From Ancylomarina subtilis (GTDB taxonomy: Bacteria; Bacteroidota; Bacteroidia; Bacteroidales; Marinifilaceae), in contig NZ_SHKN01000002.1 of assembly GCF_004217115.1 (NCBI RefSeq), forward strand, positions 62,001-126,000: DNA of 64,000 nucleotides. Reading direction: 5' to 3'. This document shows, in pieces, positions 36,183 through 45,917 of this stretch; position 1 is the first letter of the stretch; every line of letters starts with the position of its first letter. A program made the translations under genes and the position numbers. The notes under the pieces are model-generated. The model worked only from the letters and a program-made list of their open reading frames with translations, did no database searches and was not told the DNA's origin.

Positions 36183-36968
36183 ATGATTTGGTCCAACTTT
36201 ATATTCGTCTTATTAAGTAGTAGTTTACTGTGGTTTCTTGCTCTAATCTTTTATAAGAAGGAATTATTGAAACGTTTATTTATTGTTCTAGGAACAGTTT
36301 GTATTGGTGCTTTTATCGCTTTTTTGTGGGTGAAGTTGGAACGACCACCACTACGTACATTAGGTGAGACACGCTTATGGTATGCTTTCTTTTTGCCAGC
36401 TATTGGCATGATAACCTATTTCCGTTGGCGTTATAATTGGATGCTTTTTTATAGTTTGGGGCTTTCCCTCGTGTTTTTGGTGATTAATTATATTCATCCT
36501 GAGAATTTTTCAAAAACATTGATGCCGGCTCTTCAGAGTCCCTGGTTTGTCCCTCATGTGGTGGTGTATATTTTTGCTTATGCCTTTTTGGCTGCCTCCT
36601 CTCTAGTAGCTGTTCGGGGTTTGTATCAGCATTACAGCCAAACCCTCGATCGAAAAATTGTGCGCATGGCAGACAATTTGGTTTACCTGGGCTTTGCTTT
36701 TCTAAGCTTAGGCTTGCTCTTTGGAGCCTTATGGGCTAAGGAGGCCTGGGGGCATTATTGGACTTGGGATCCCAAAGAAACCTGGGCGCTTATAACTTGG
36801 TTGGGCTATTTGATTTACATACACCGTCGTTATCATATGCCAGCTAAATTACAATCGTCGCTTTGGATACTCGCCTTAGCTTTTGTGATTCTGTTGATTT
36901 GTTGGTTTGGAGTGAATTATTTACCATCAGCTCAATTCTCGGTTCATACCTATAGCCAGACTCCATAA
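36183..36968 (+). CDS. ccsA: CcsA-type cytochrome c assembly protein
   Basis: 261 residues, eight predicted membrane helices. The WWD heme-handling motif reads WGHYWTWDPKETWALITW (about 189-206) with conserved histidines in HVVVYIFAYAF and in the later SVHTYSQ. It is the heme-delivery half of a split system II, working with ccsB just upstream. Because nrfA needs attachment at a CXXCK site, which in Wolinella requires a dedicated CcsBA homologue (NrfI), this pair is the best candidate for that job. That assignment is inference. Confidence 0.92.
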   Translation: MIWSNFIFVLLSSSLLWFLALIFYKKELLKRLFIVLGTVCIGAFIAFLWVKLERPPLRTLGETRLWYAFFLPAIGMITYFRWRYNWMLFYSLGLSLVFLVINYIHPENFSKTLMPALQSPWFVPHVVVYIFAYAFLAASSLVAVRGLYQHYSQTLDRKIVRMADNLVYLGFAFLSLGLLFGALWAKEAWGHYWTWDPKETWALITWLGYLIYIHRRYHMPAKLQSSLWILALAFVILLICWFGVNYLPSAQFSVHTYSQTP

Positions 36969-36994
36969 AATTTTGGATATTTTTTATATAATAC

Positions 36995-37024
36995 AAAAGC
37001 GACCACCTCTTGGCAGTCGCTTTT
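36995..37024 (+). terminator. Rho-independent terminator after ccsA
   Basis: A perfect 9-bp stem (36995-37003 with 37016-37024) with a 12-base loop ends in TTTTTT. The A residues at its left edge allow function for the convergent DUF5684 gene too. Confidence 0.8.
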
Positions 37025-37047
37025 TTGTTTAAAAAGTAACTTGAGAT

Positions 37048-37389
37048 TTATCTTAATCCTGCTGGTCCTTCATATTTAGCTTCTCCTAATCCAAGTATGG
37101 GGTAGCAAATGAAGGGTAAGAAGATTAAACCTAAGGTGAATCCTGTTCCTTTGCCAAAACTTTTAGCTAGTAAATTAACCATCATTATTGCAAATACAAT
37201 ATTGACACCTGGTATAAGCATCATCAGTATCCACCACCATGGTTTTCCAATAATTTCTAAATTCACTAGGGTTCCATATATTGGAATTAAACAAGCCCAT
37301 CCGGGTTTGTCAGCTTTAGTGTTAATTTTCCAAGCTGATACAATTAGTAGCGTAATAATCGCTACATACATTAATGATCCTATTACCAT
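37048..37389 (-). CDS. DUF5684 domain membrane protein
   Basis: 113 residues. Three hydrophobic segments (about 3-19, 50-72 and 82-100) flank the conserved GWACLIPIYGTLVNLEIIGKP block, which identifies DUF5684, a small membrane family of unknown function seen in many bacteria. It is transcribed toward ccsA from the gap upstream of alaS. Confidence 0.78.
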   Translation of the reverse strand: MVIGSLMYVAIITLLIVSAWKINTKADKPGWACLIPIYGTLVNLEIIGKPWWWILMMLIPGVNIVFAIMMVNLLAKSFGKGTGFTLGLIFLPFICYPILGLGEAKYEGPAGLR

Positions 37390-37589
37390 TTTTTTTATGT
37401 TTATTATAATTCCTACTCTTTGGATTTTCGGGGACTCCCTATTTTATGATATGGAGTTTAGTCTCCATGTTTTTAACAAAAACGGTGTTAATATAATAAA
37501 ATATAGAATGTGTAGGATAGCCTGTATAGCCTGTTTTTACTGACTTGCTTGATATATAAGTATTTTAAGATGGTAATATCTTATATTAT

Positions 37590-37614
37590 AATTAGTTATA
37601 GATTATAACTAATT
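37590..37614. repeat. AT-only perfect inverted repeat followed by T run
   Basis: Two 10-base arms (37590-37599 and 37605-37614) are exactly complementary around a 5-base spacer, followed by a T-rich stretch on the plus strand. No plus-strand gene ends here, so it may be an operator or a chance AT palindrome. Confidence 0.35.
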
Positions 37615-37633
37615 TTTTAGTATAAAAAATAAA

Positions 37634-37661
37634 ATCGCCGTTTCAATAAAGAAACGGCGAT
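37634..37661 (-). terminator. Rho-independent terminator after alaS
   Basis: A perfect 11-bp stem (37634-37644 with 37651-37661), 6-base loop, followed on the minus strand by TTTATTTTTTA. It begins 23 bases beyond the alaS stop. Confidence 0.85.
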
Positions 37662-37684
37662 ATAAATCTATAATGAAGGAAGAT

Positions 37685-40318
37685 TTAGCCTTCAATTTTG
37701 TGTAGAATCATTTTCTTAGCTGTGCTGATTGCTGCATCGATACCCTGAGGATCTTTACCACCTGCAGAAGCAAAGAATGCCTGGCCACCGCCACCACCTT
37801 TAATTTCTTTAGCAGCTTCACGAACAATCGCTCCGGCATTTAAATCGTATTCTTTAACCAAATTGTCAGAGAACATGATGGTTAGGTTGGCTTTGCCATC
37901 CAGGTCTGCACCAGCAATAAACACTAGGTTTTCAACCTCAGATTTTAATAAGAATGCAATATCCTTAATATCTCCAGCTGATTTCACATTCATCTTTTTG
38001 CTGATGAAGTTTACACCTTTGGTTTCTGAGATTTCAGATTTCAAAGCATTTTTTACAAGCTTAAGTTGTGCTTTTTCAAATGCCTCAAGACCTTTCTTCA
38101 TCTCAGAGTTCTCTGAAATTAGGGCTTCGATATTTTTCAAAAGATTTTGGCTTGACTTAAACGTGCGTTCAATCTCTTTAAGCGTATTCAACTTGTCGTT
38201 GATGTACTTTTCTGCTTTTACAGCTGTAATGGCTTCGATACGACGAACACCAGCTGAAATAGCACCTTCAGATGTGATCTTGAATAAACCGATCTGTCCT
38301 GTTGCTTTAACGTGAGTTCCTCCACAAAGTTCAACTGACTCGTTTAGCTTCACAACGCGAACCAAGTCGCCATATTTTTCACCGAATAAAGCCATCGCTC
38401 CTAAATCAACAGCTTGCTGCATCGGAATGTTGTTTTTGATTTCGGTAACTGCATTCTCACGAATCTTGTGATTCACAATTTCTTCAACTTTAGCAATTTC
38501 TTCTTCGCTTAATTTCTGGAAGTGAGAAAAGTCAAAGCGTAAATGATCAGGATTAACCAAAGAACCTTTTTGCTCAACATGATCACCCAAAACTTCGCGA
38601 AGGGCGGCATGCAACAAGTGAGTTGCGGTATGGTTGTTGGCAATTAGTTCACGCTTACCTGCATTTACAACAGCTTTAAATGTTAGCGTTGGATCGCTTG
38701 GTAATTCGTTTGTGATATGAATAATAAGACCAGTTTCTTTTTTAGTATCAACGATTGAGATTTTCTCGCCATTCGCTTCAATATAACCAGTGTCACCAAC
38801 CTGTCCACCGCTCTCACCATAGAAAGGTGTGATGTTGAATACCAACTGGAATAAATCTTTCCCCTTAATATTCATTTTGCGGTAACGTGTAATCTTCACA
38901 TCAGTTGAAAGGTAATCGTATCCTACAAATTCTTCCTTGTCGTCTTTTAATATCTCAATCCAATCGCCTGTTTCCATAGCAGTAGCTGAACGTGAACGAT
39001 TTTTCTGAGCTTCCATCGCTTCGTTAAACTCTCTGCGGTTGACAACAAGACCGTTTTCCTTAAGAATCAGTTCCGTTAAATCCAATGGAAAGCCGTAAGT
39101 ATCGTAAAGTTCAAAAGCAACCTCACCCTGAACGACTTTAAAATCGTCAGCTTTGGTTTTTTCAATGATTTGATCAAGTAATTTGATACCGTTTGCCAAA
39201 GTTCTTAGGAAAGAATTTTCTTCTTCTTTTACCACTTTCTCAATAAGTTCTCTTTGTTTGATTAGTTCAGGGAAATGTTTTCCCATAACCTCGATCAACA
39301 CTTCAACTAAGCGGTACATGAAAGGATCCTTTAAGTCAAGGAAAGTATAACCATAACGTACCGCACGACGAAGAATACGTCGAATTACATAACCCGCCTT
39401 ATTATTTGATGGTAATTGACTGTCAGTAATCGCGAATGAGATGGTTCTGATATGATCGGCAATAACGCGTAAAGCGATATCAACCTCTTCGTTTTCGCCA
39501 TAAGTTTTGCCACACATTTTGGCAATAGCCTGAATAATTGGCTGGAAAACGTCAGTATCGTAATTCGACTGTTTGTTTTGCATAGCCATGCAAAGACGTT
39601 CAAACCCCATTCCTGTATCAACATGCTGATGAGGTAATGCTTCAAGAGAACCGTCAGCCTTACGGTTGAATTGCATGAATACCAAATTCCAGATTTCAAC
39701 AACCTGAGGGTGATCCATATTGATTAGATCTCTTCCGGGAATACGTTTTCTTTCATCTTCGCTTCTCAGGTCAATATGTATTTCGGAGCAAGGGCCACAT
39801 GGTCCGACATCACCCATCTCCCAAAAGTTATCTTTTTTATTGCCATTGATGATATGATCAGCAGGAAGGTGTTTTTCCCAGTATCCTGCAGCTTCATCAT
39901 CGCGTTTCATATTGTCTTCTTCGCTACCTTCAAACACACTGGCGTATAGGCGATCGGTAGGGAGTTTTAAAACATCTACCAATAGTTCCCAGGCCCAATC
40001 AATAGCCTCTTTCTTAAAATAGTCGCCAAAAGACCAGTTTCCCAACATTTCAAACATGGTATGGTGATAGGTATCGTGTCCTACTTCCTCTAAGTCATTA
40101 TGTTTACCGGAAACTCTCAAGCATTTTTGAGAATTGGCAATACGATTATATTTGATTGGTGAATTACCAAGGAAAATGTCTTTAAACTGGTTCATTCCAG
40201 CATTAGTAAACATCAATGTTGGATCATCTTTAATCACCATTGGTGCAGATGATTCGATCTTATGTTGTTTGGATTCGAAGAAATCCAAAAAGGTTTGTCT
40301 GAGTTCGCTAGAATTCAT
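37685..40318 (-). CDS. alaS: Alanyl-tRNA synthetase
   Basis: 877 residues, full length. The class II core (residues 1-460) includes NAGMNQFKD and the [16 protein letters not shown] block. The editing domain carries the zinc-binding [11 protein letters not shown] and CGGTH motifs (about 564-574 and 668-672). The C-terminal oligomerisation/DHHA1 domain ends with [14 protein letters not shown]. It charges tRNA-Ala and removes mischarged serine and glycine. It is divergent from the M23 peptidase gene, and its promoter overlaps that gene's promoter. Confidence 0.98.
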   Translation of the reverse strand: MNSSELRQTFLDFFESKQHKIESSAPMVIKDDPTLMFTNAGMNQFKDIFLGNSPIKYNRIANSQKCLRVSGKHNDLEEVGHDTYHHTMFEMLGNWSFGDYFKKEAIDWAWELLVDVLKLPTDRLYASVFEGSEEDNMKRDDEAAGYWEKHLPADHIINGNKKDNFWEMGDVGPCGPCSEIHIDLRSEDERKRIPGRDLINMDHPQVVEIWNLVFMQFNRKADGSLEALPHQHVDTGMGFERLCMAMQNKQSNYDTDVFQPIIQAIAKMCGKTYGENEEVDIALRVIADHIRTISFAITDSQLPSNNKAGYVIRRILRRAVRYGYTFLDLKDPFMYRLVEVLIEVMGKHFPELIKQRELIEKVVKEEENSFLRTLANGIKLLDQIIEKTKADDFKVVQGEVAFELYDTYGFPLDLTELILKENGLVVNRREFNEAMEAQKNRSRSATAMETGDWIEILKDDKEEFVGYDYLSTDVKITRYRKMNIKGKDLFQLVFNITPFYGESGGQVGDTGYIEANGEKISIVDTKKETGLIIHITNELPSDPTLTFKAVVNAGKRELIANNHTATHLLHAALREVLGDHVEQKGSLVNPDHLRFDFSHFQKLSEEEIAKVEEIVNHKIRENAVTEIKNNIPMQQAVDLGAMALFGEKYGDLVRVVKLNESVELCGGTHVKATGQIGLFKITSEGAISAGVRRIEAITAVKAEKYINDKLNTLKEIERTFKSSQNLLKNIEALISENSEMKKGLEAFEKAQLKLVKNALKSEISETKGVNFISKKMNVKSAGDIKDIAFLLKSEVENLVFIAGADLDGKANLTIMFSDNLVKEYDLNAGAIVREAAKEIKGGGGGQAFFASAGGKDPQGIDAAISTAKKMILHKIEG

Positions 40319-40359
40319 ATTGTATTATGTTTTAAATCAATGGGATTTTGATACTTAGC

Positions 40360-40389
40360 TTGCAAAGTTAGATTATTTCCTTAATTTTG
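40360..40389 (+). promoter_or_regulatory. Promoter for the M23 peptidase gene
   Basis: TTG at 40360-40362 and TAATTTTG at 40382-40389 are separated by 19 bases. They lie back to back with the alaS -7 element, so the two polymerases cannot bind at once. Confidence 0.6.
40363..40370 (-). promoter_or_regulatory. -7 promoter element for alaS
   Basis: The minus strand reads TAACTTTG, an exact TAnnTTTG match, 45 bases upstream of the ATG. It directly abuts the -33 element of the opposite promoter. Confidence 0.5.
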
Positions 40390-40447
40390 CTCACATGTGC
40401 GTAGAAAAATGTATGTTTTTCTAAAAAAAAATATAGAATAATAACCT

Positions 40448-41416
40448 ATGGCAAAAACGAAATATCGGTTTAATCCTGAGTCTATTAGTTACGAAGAAGT
40501 TGAAGTTAGCTTAAAGACCCGTGCATTAGATTTTTTAAAACATGTGGCTTCAAGTTTGGTGTTAGCTGTCATAATCGTTGTCGTTTTATTCTTCTACTTT
40601 GGTTCTCCTAAGGAACGTGCTCTTATTCGCGAGAATCAGGAATTGCTGTCCCATTACGAAAGATTAAACAACGAATTTAATAAGATGCAAGTTGTTTTAG
40701 GCGATCTTGAACAACGTGATGATAATATCTATCGTGTCATTTTTGAGGCAGAACCCATTCACAATAATATCCGAAAAGCAGGCTTTGGTGGTGTTAATCG
40801 CTATGAAGACCTGGAGAATCTTAAAAACGCGGATTTGGTTATTGCAACATCCAAGAAATTGGATCAGCTATCAAAATCGATTTATGTTCAGACTAAATCG
40901 TATGATGAGGTTGAAATAATGGTTAAGAATAAGTTTAAACTTTTAGCTGCTATTCCAGCTATTATGCCAATCGCGATTAAAGACTTTAATCGAATTTCTG
41001 CAGGTTATGGCTGGCGTGTGCATCCTATCTATAAAACAAGAAAATTTCATGATGGAATGGATTTTACAGGCAAGGTAGGAACCCCGCTATATGCCACTGG
41101 AGACGCTGTTGTTAAAAGTGTCGGAACCATAAGAGGTTACGGTAAAACAGTGGTTCTGGATCATGGTTATGGTTATACAACGCTTTATGCGCATTTAAAT
41201 GGCTACAACGTAAAACGAGGTCAAAAAGTTAGACGTGGGGAAGTGATTGCTTTTTTAGGGAATACCGGGAAATCGACAGGACCTCATTTGCATTATGAGG
41301 TTAGAAAATCAGGTAAGACCTTAAACCCAATTAACTATTACTTTAATGACCTTACTGCTGACGAATATGATAGCATGGTCGCCTTCGCTGCGAACACTGG
41401 TCAAACAATGGATTAG
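40448..41416 (+). CDS. M23 family metallopeptidase (peptidoglycan endopeptidase)
   Basis: 322 residues: a cytoplasmic N-terminus, one membrane helix at 33-52, a coiled-coil stretch at 55-95 and a LytM-type peptidase domain at 185-310. Zinc ligands His201 and Asp205 (FHDGMDF) and His282 (GPHLHYE) are present, with His249 and His280 as catalytic partners. All catalytic residues are intact, so it is likely an active cell-wall hydrolase rather than an EnvC/NlpD-type activator. It is divergent from alaS. Confidence 0.93.
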   Translation: MAKTKYRFNPESISYEEVEVSLKTRALDFLKHVASSLVLAVIIVVVLFFYFGSPKERALIRENQELLSHYERLNNEFNKMQVVLGDLEQRDDNIYRVIFEAEPIHNNIRKAGFGGVNRYEDLENLKNADLVIATSKKLDQLSKSIYVQTKSYDEVEIMVKNKFKLLAAIPAIMPIAIKDFNRISAGYGWRVHPIYKTRKFHDGMDFTGKVGTPLYATGDAVVKSVGTIRGYGKTVVLDHGYGYTTLYAHLNGYNVKRGQKVRRGEVIAFLGNTGKSTGPHLHYEVRKSGKTLNPINYYFNDLTADEYDSMVAFAANTGQTMD

Positions 41417-41545
41417 TTTCACCAAAAAGATATCGGCAACTATAAAAAAGTGCTTGTGAAGATTTAACTTCGTATTGCTTTTTTGTTAATTTAGTCTAAG
41501 CTTATAAATTAAGCTCCTGTCATTCAGTTTGAAAACGCATCTGCT

Positions 41546-41881
41546 GTGCCATATCGAGAAACGAAAATAGAAAAACTTTACTACTCCATTGGAGAAGTTG
41601 CCGAGATGTTTTCGGTGAATACCTCACATATCCGCTATTGGGAAAAAGAATTTGATATTATAAAGCCCAAAAAGAACAAGAAAGGCAATCGTTTTTTTAC
41701 TAAAGCTGATATCGATAATTTTCATTTGATTTATCATCTGGTGAAAGAGAGAGGGATGACTCTGAATGGTGCAAAATTGAAATTGAAGGAGAATAAAGAA
41801 GATACTCAGAATAACTTTGATGTTGTTTCAAGACTTAAGGATATTAAGAACCTGCTTCTTGAAATGAAAGAGATGATCTAG
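41546..41881 (+). CDS. MerR-family transcriptional regulator
   Basis: 111 residues. The winged helix (YSIGEVAEMFSVNTSHIRYWEKEF) covers residues 12-36, with the second wing around NRFFTKADIDNF. A short helical tail ends the protein, with no ligand-binding domain or effector cysteines. The start codon is GTG. Such short Bacteroidota MerR proteins are widespread but their targets are unknown. It lies 38 bases upstream of the Nif3-like gene and is probably in operon with it. Confidence 0.88.
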   Translation: MPYRETKIEKLYYSIGEVAEMFSVNTSHIRYWEKEFDIIKPKKNKKGNRFFTKADIDNFHLIYHLVKERGMTLNGAKLKLKENKEDTQNNFDVVSRLKDIKNLLLEMKEMI

Positions 41882-41919
41882 AAGTCCCAGATGGGATACA
41901 ACTCATAAATTTTATAGAA

Positions 41920-43014
41920 TTGAAAGTAAAAGATATAGTCGCTGTAATAGAAGAAATAGCACCCTTATCTTATCAGGAGTCCTATGATAATGCTGGTTTA
42001 ATAGTTGGGCGTTATGATTGGGAGTTGACAGGTGCATTAATTTGTTTGGATGTGGTTGAGGAAGTTGTTGAGGAAGCCATTGAGAAAGGGTTGAACCTGA
42101 TTATTTCACATCACCCTATTGTTTTCAAAGGATTGAAACGTTTTAATGGCAACAGCTATGTGGAACGTACGGTGATGTTAGCCATTCAAAATAATATTGC
42201 GATTTATTCTGCACATACCAATTTGGATTCAGTAAAAGGTGGTGTGAGTGATAAAATGTGCGATGTTCTGAATTTGAAGAATCGTAAGATTTTGGAACCT
42301 GTCAGTGATGATTTGAAGAAATTGGTGACCTATGTTCCATGTGATAAAGCTGAAGTGCTTCGGAACTCATTGTTTGAAGCTGGTGCTGGCCATATTGGAA
42401 ACTATGACTCGTGCAGTTTTAATTCAAGTGGGGAAGGTACTTTTAAAGCCAATGAGGATGCAAGTCCTTATGTGGGAGAAAGGGGAGAGTTACATTATGA
42501 AGCAGAAACTCGTATCGAGACGGTTTTTCCTAAGCATCTGCAGGGGAAAGTTATAAATGCATTACACAGAGCGCACCCTTACGAAGAGGTTGCCTATGAT
42601 ATTTATTCTTTGGATAATAAAAATTGCCAAGTTGGTTTGGGAATGATTGGTGAATTGGAGATGCCTATGGACACTTTAGCGTTTTTGAAAAAGTTGAAGG
42701 ATGTGTTTCATTGTGGTGCGATTCGTTATACCCCAATTGTAAAGGATCAAGTGCAAAAAGTTGCGCTTTGTGGAGGAAGTGGCAGTTTTTTACTTAGTAA
42801 GGCCAAGGCTGCTAAAGCAGATATTTATATAACGGGAGATTTCAAATATCATGAATTTTTCGATGCCGAAGGAAAGCTTATCGTTGCTGATATCGGACAT
42901 TATGAAAGTGAACAGTTTACTAGAGAAATTTTTTATGAGATAGTTACAAAAAAATTCCCTAACTTTGCAGTTCGTATCTCAGAGATAAATTCGAATCCAA
43001 TAAATTATTTGTAA
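41920..43014 (+). CDS. Nif3-like dinuclear metal centre protein
   Basis: 364 residues of the long YqfO/Nif3 form. The metal-binding blocks are LIISHHPIVFKGLKRF (near residue 60), SAHTNLDSVKGGV, and the C-terminal YITGDFKYHEF and DIGHYESE. A CutA1/PII-like insert lies between (about 130-235). The biochemical role of the family is unsettled; GTP cyclohydrolase I type 2 annotations are not reliable. The only in-frame start fitting the N-terminus is TTG. The next gene begins four bases after the stop, so they are co-transcribed. Confidence 0.9.
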   Translation: MKVKDIVAVIEEIAPLSYQESYDNAGLIVGRYDWELTGALICLDVVEEVVEEAIEKGLNLIISHHPIVFKGLKRFNGNSYVERTVMLAIQNNIAIYSAHTNLDSVKGGVSDKMCDVLNLKNRKILEPVSDDLKKLVTYVPCDKAEVLRNSLFEAGAGHIGNYDSCSFNSSGEGTFKANEDASPYVGERGELHYEAETRIETVFPKHLQGKVINALHRAHPYEEVAYDIYSLDNKNCQVGLGMIGELEMPMDTLAFLKKLKDVFHCGAIRYTPIVKDQVQKVALCGGSGSFLLSKAKAAKADIYITGDFKYHEFFDAEGKLIVADIGHYESEQFTREIFYEIVTKKFPNFAVRISEINSNPINYL

Positions 43015-43018
43015 ACAT

Positions 43019-43858
43019 ATGACTACACAAAATCCAAAAGCTGCAGATTTAAAGGATATTTCAGTTGAAGAAAAGTTGCGTGCACTGTACGAAATGCAAA
43101 GTATTGATGCTGAGGTTGACAGAATTAAGACGCTACGAGGAGAACTTCCTTTGGAAGTTCAGGATTTGGAAGATGAAATTGTTGGGCTTGACACCAGGAT
43201 TAGTAATCTTAACACAGAAGTGAGTGAGCTTGGTGATACCATCACTAAGAAAAAACAAGAGATTAAAGAAGCTGATTTATTGATTAAAAAGTACGAGGCT
43301 CAACAGTCTAACGTTCGTAATAATCGTGAATTTGATTCAATCTCTAAAGAAATTGAATTTCAAAAGCTTGAAATTGAGTTGTGCGAGAAGCGTATTAAAG
43401 AATTCACTGTAGAAGTTGCTAATAAGAAAACTCAGATTGAAAAATCAGATGCTGTTTTAGCAGATAAAAAGGCTGATCTTGAAGCTAAGAAGAGTGAGTT
43501 GGATGCTATTGTTTCAGAAACTCAACTTGAAGAAAATAAGCTAAACGACAAATCAGCGGAGTACAAAAACAGAATTGAGGATCGTTTGATTAATGCTTAC
43601 ACTCGTATTCGTAGTAATGCTCGTAACGGGTTAGCCGTTGTTACTGTAGATCGTGATGCATGTGGCGGTTGTTTTAATAAAATTCCACCTCAGCGTCAAA
43701 TGGATATCCGTACACGTAAGAAGATTATTGTTTGTGAATATTGTGGTCGTATTTTGGTTGACCGTTATATTGTAGATTACGATAATAGTCTTGAAAAAGC
43801 TGATATTGAAGCTGCTGAAGCTAAGCCAAAGAGAAGAGCTCGTAAAACGAAAGCGTAA
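43019..43858 (+). CDS. Coiled-coil protein with C4 zinc ribbon
   Basis: 279 residues: a long charged coiled coil (about 40-190) and a zinc ribbon with Cys215, Cys218, Cys239 and Cys242 (CGGC and CEYC). A basic tail (KPKRRARKTKA) ends the protein. This matches the CdsZ/HP0958-like family, implicated in RNA or ribosome-associated functions and elsewhere in flagellar or type III systems. It is regularly found directly downstream of the Nif3-like gene in Bacteroidota. Confidence 0.88.
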   Translation: MTTQNPKAADLKDISVEEKLRALYEMQSIDAEVDRIKTLRGELPLEVQDLEDEIVGLDTRISNLNTEVSELGDTITKKKQEIKEADLLIKKYEAQQSNVRNNREFDSISKEIEFQKLEIELCEKRIKEFTVEVANKKTQIEKSDAVLADKKADLEAKKSELDAIVSETQLEENKLNDKSAEYKNRIEDRLINAYTRIRSNARNGLAVVTVDRDACGGCFNKIPPQRQMDIRTRKKIIVCEYCGRILVDRYIVDYDNSLEKADIEAAEAKPKRRARKTKA

Positions 43859-43874
43859 TCTTCATCAGATATTT

Positions 43875-43905
43875 AAAAAGGCCGTCGATATACGACGGCC
43901 TTTTT
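43875..43905. terminator. Bidirectional terminator after the zinc-ribbon gene
   Basis: A perfect 13-bp stem (43875-43887 with 43893-43905) is flanked by A residues and a T run, serving the zinc-ribbon gene and the convergent CapA-like gene. Confidence 0.88.
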
Positions 43906-43937
43906 TGTATGCCTTGTTTTTTTAATAATAGAACAAC

Positions 43938-45053
43938 TTATTGTATTGGTGTGATTAAGCCATTTTCACTAATCTTTAATTTTGCTTCAGGAATATCGGT
44001 CTGAGTCAGTTCCTTTAATTTTAGAGCTGATTTGTTTAGTTTGTCAATTCGTGTACCTAAACCTTTGATTTGTTTACACGAAATAACTTCTGCTTTCTTG
44101 AATTCTCCCTTTTTGTTGGTGAAAACTTTTAAAATAGGAGCCAATCCGTTTATACCTGAAACTTTCATACGACTGTAGGTGCAAAAATTCCCCAGGCTGT
44201 AGATAATGAAACGATCTTTGTAAAGATCTACAGCTCTTAAAACGTGGGGGCCATGTCCCAGAATGACATCGGCACCAGCATCAATCATTTTTCGAGCAAA
44301 TTCGTATACATTACCCCTGTCTTCACCCAGAAAAATTTCTCTTTCTCTGGTCAGATGTTCATATTTTGATCCTTCAGCTCCGCCATGGAATGAAACAACA
44401 GTGATATCACATCTATCATTTAAAGAGCTGACGATTCGTTCTGCTTCTTTAAGATCATTAATATCGCAGGTTCCCTTAATAGGGGCAAAGGCACAAAATC
44501 CAAATTTGATACCATCACGTTCGATAACGATGCTTGGATATTCCAATAAACCAACATGGCTCAGACCTGCCTTCTCGATTTGTTCTATGGTGTTTAATCT
44601 GCCGGCAACACCAAGATCACCCGAATGGTTATTAGCCATGCTTAATACATCGAAACCAGCATCAACGATATGTTTAAAAAGAAAATCAGGACTTCTAAAT
44701 GCATAGCAATTCGCCGTATCCTGACATCTCTTTGTTACCGCTAATGTATCCGAAAAAGCACCTTCCAAATTGCCAAAACTGATTGTTGCATTGCGTAAGT
44801 ATGGATAAAGTGACTTCATCAAATTATCACCATTTTGCGGTGGCAGATATTTTGGATAAGGAAAATTTGTTCCCAGCATGATGTCGCCCACTCCAATAAT
44901 ACTGACAAGCTTTTCATTATCTGTTTTCTGAATTGAGTCCATTGACTTAATGATGCAGTCTTGTTTAGGGATCGAATCAGTCGTTTCCTGAGCTATAAGC
45001 AGGGATGGGCTGGTAATCAGAAAAAAAACAAGTTGAAGTAAAGATACTTTCAT
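43938..45053 (-). CDS. CapA family (PGA_cap) calcineurin-like protein
   Basis: 371 residues with a signal peptide (residues 1-21). The family motifs are GVGDIMLGTNFPYPKYL (about 50-66), GNLEGAFSD, MANNHSGDLG, SFHGGAEGSKYE and ILGHGPHVLRAVDLY, which build a metallophosphatase-like site. CapA proteins function in poly-gamma-glutamate export, but most Bacteroidota members lack the CapBC partners, as here. The role is therefore unassigned. It is downstream of the lemA-TPM operon by 29 bases and may be co-transcribed with it. Confidence 0.88.
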   Translation of the reverse strand: MKVSLLQLVFFLITSPSLLIAQETTDSIPKQDCIIKSMDSIQKTDNEKLVSIIGVGDIMLGTNFPYPKYLPPQNGDNLMKSLYPYLRNATISFGNLEGAFSDTLAVTKRCQDTANCYAFRSPDFLFKHIVDAGFDVLSMANNHSGDLGVAGRLNTIEQIEKAGLSHVGLLEYPSIVIERDGIKFGFCAFAPIKGTCDINDLKEAERIVSSLNDRCDITVVSFHGGAEGSKYEHLTREREIFLGEDRGNVYEFARKMIDAGADVILGHGPHVLRAVDLYKDRFIIYSLGNFCTYSRMKVSGINGLAPILKVFTNKKGEFKKAEVISCKQIKGLGTRIDKLNKSALKLKELTQTDIPEAKLKISENGLITPIQ

Positions 45054-45082
45054 AGATAAATGTTTATAAAGAATGCTTAAAA

Positions 45083-45907
45083 TTACCAGGAACCTCCGGC
45101 GCCACCGCCCCCAAAACTTCCACCGCCAAACCCTCCGAAGTCGCCAAAGCTGCTGCCTCCGCCAAATCCACCTGATCCGGAAGAGAAATCGTTAAATGAG
45201 CCTCCATGTGATCGTGAACCAGAGCCCATCATTCCAAGCAACATCCAGAAAGGAAGGCTACTGCCACTGCTTCCCATTGTATGATGACCACGAGAACGAG
45301 AGCGTCCAATAAATGAGAAGATCAGGATGATGAAAAGAGGGATTAAAAAGCCAAAGGAGCCACCTTTGCCTGAACGGGAGTGTTGTTTTGCATATTGCTG
45401 ATGATTGAATTCACCTTTAGCCAAGCCCATTAAGACACTGCTTGCCTGATTGATTCCTTCGTAGATTTGCCCTTGTTTAAAGTAGGGAATCATTTCGTTA
45501 TCGATAATTTCGTTGGCAGTAGCATCGGGAATCGCCCCTTCCAAACCATATCCGGTAGCAATAAAAACCTGACCTCTGCTATCAAGGGTTTTGGGTTTAA
45601 AAAGAATCACGATACCATTATCAAAGCCTTTTTTACCGACCTGCCATTTTTCACCAATTTCATATGCAAAACTTGAAGCATCATAACCATTCAGGCTTTT
45701 TACTGTAACCAGAGTGATTTGATTACCTGTATTGGCATAGAATTGAAGTAATTTTTGTTCCAGGGCATTGGATTCTGAGTTTGTCAGAACATTTGCAAAA
45801 TCGTTAACTAGAGTCTGATTTTTAGGTCTTTCAGGAATCTCCTGGGCTTGTGATAAGCTGGATATTGCCAGGGCAAGTATTAATAGTATCTGTTTAATAT
45901 ATCTCAT
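45083..45907 (-). CDS. TPM-domain protein with glycine/serine-rich tail (YgcG-like)
   Basis: A signal peptide (MRYIKQILLILALAISSLSQA) is followed by a TPM domain (about 30-155), one membrane helix near 190-207 and a tail of about 60 residues that is almost entirely Gly, Ser and Phe. I set the start at 45907, because the longer frame would overlap the preceding TPM gene and hide the signal peptide. TPM domains are acid-phosphatase-like or photosystem II repair-like folds; the bacterial role is not settled. It is the third gene of a lemA-TPM-TPM cluster. Confidence 0.88.
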   Translation of the reverse strand: MRYIKQILLILALAISSLSQAQEIPERPKNQTLVNDFANVLTNSESNALEQKLLQFYANTGNQITLVTVKSLNGYDASSFAYEIGEKWQVGKKGFDNGIVILFKPKTLDSRGQVFIATGYGLEGAIPDATANEIIDNEMIPYFKQGQIYEGINQASSVLMGLAKGEFNHQQYAKQHSRSGKGGSFGFLIPLFIILIFSFIGRSRSRGHHTMGSSGSSLPFWMLLGMMGSGSRSHGGSFNDFSSGSGGFGGGSSFGDFGGFGGGSFGGGGAGGSW

Positions 45908-45917
45908 TGCTTTATTT

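Noticed and set aside
45083-45270. Gly/Ser-rich tail of the TPM protein as a possible repeat-expansion or frameshift artefact
   Set aside because: The frame is intact to the stop and such tails are normal for YgcG-like TPM proteins.
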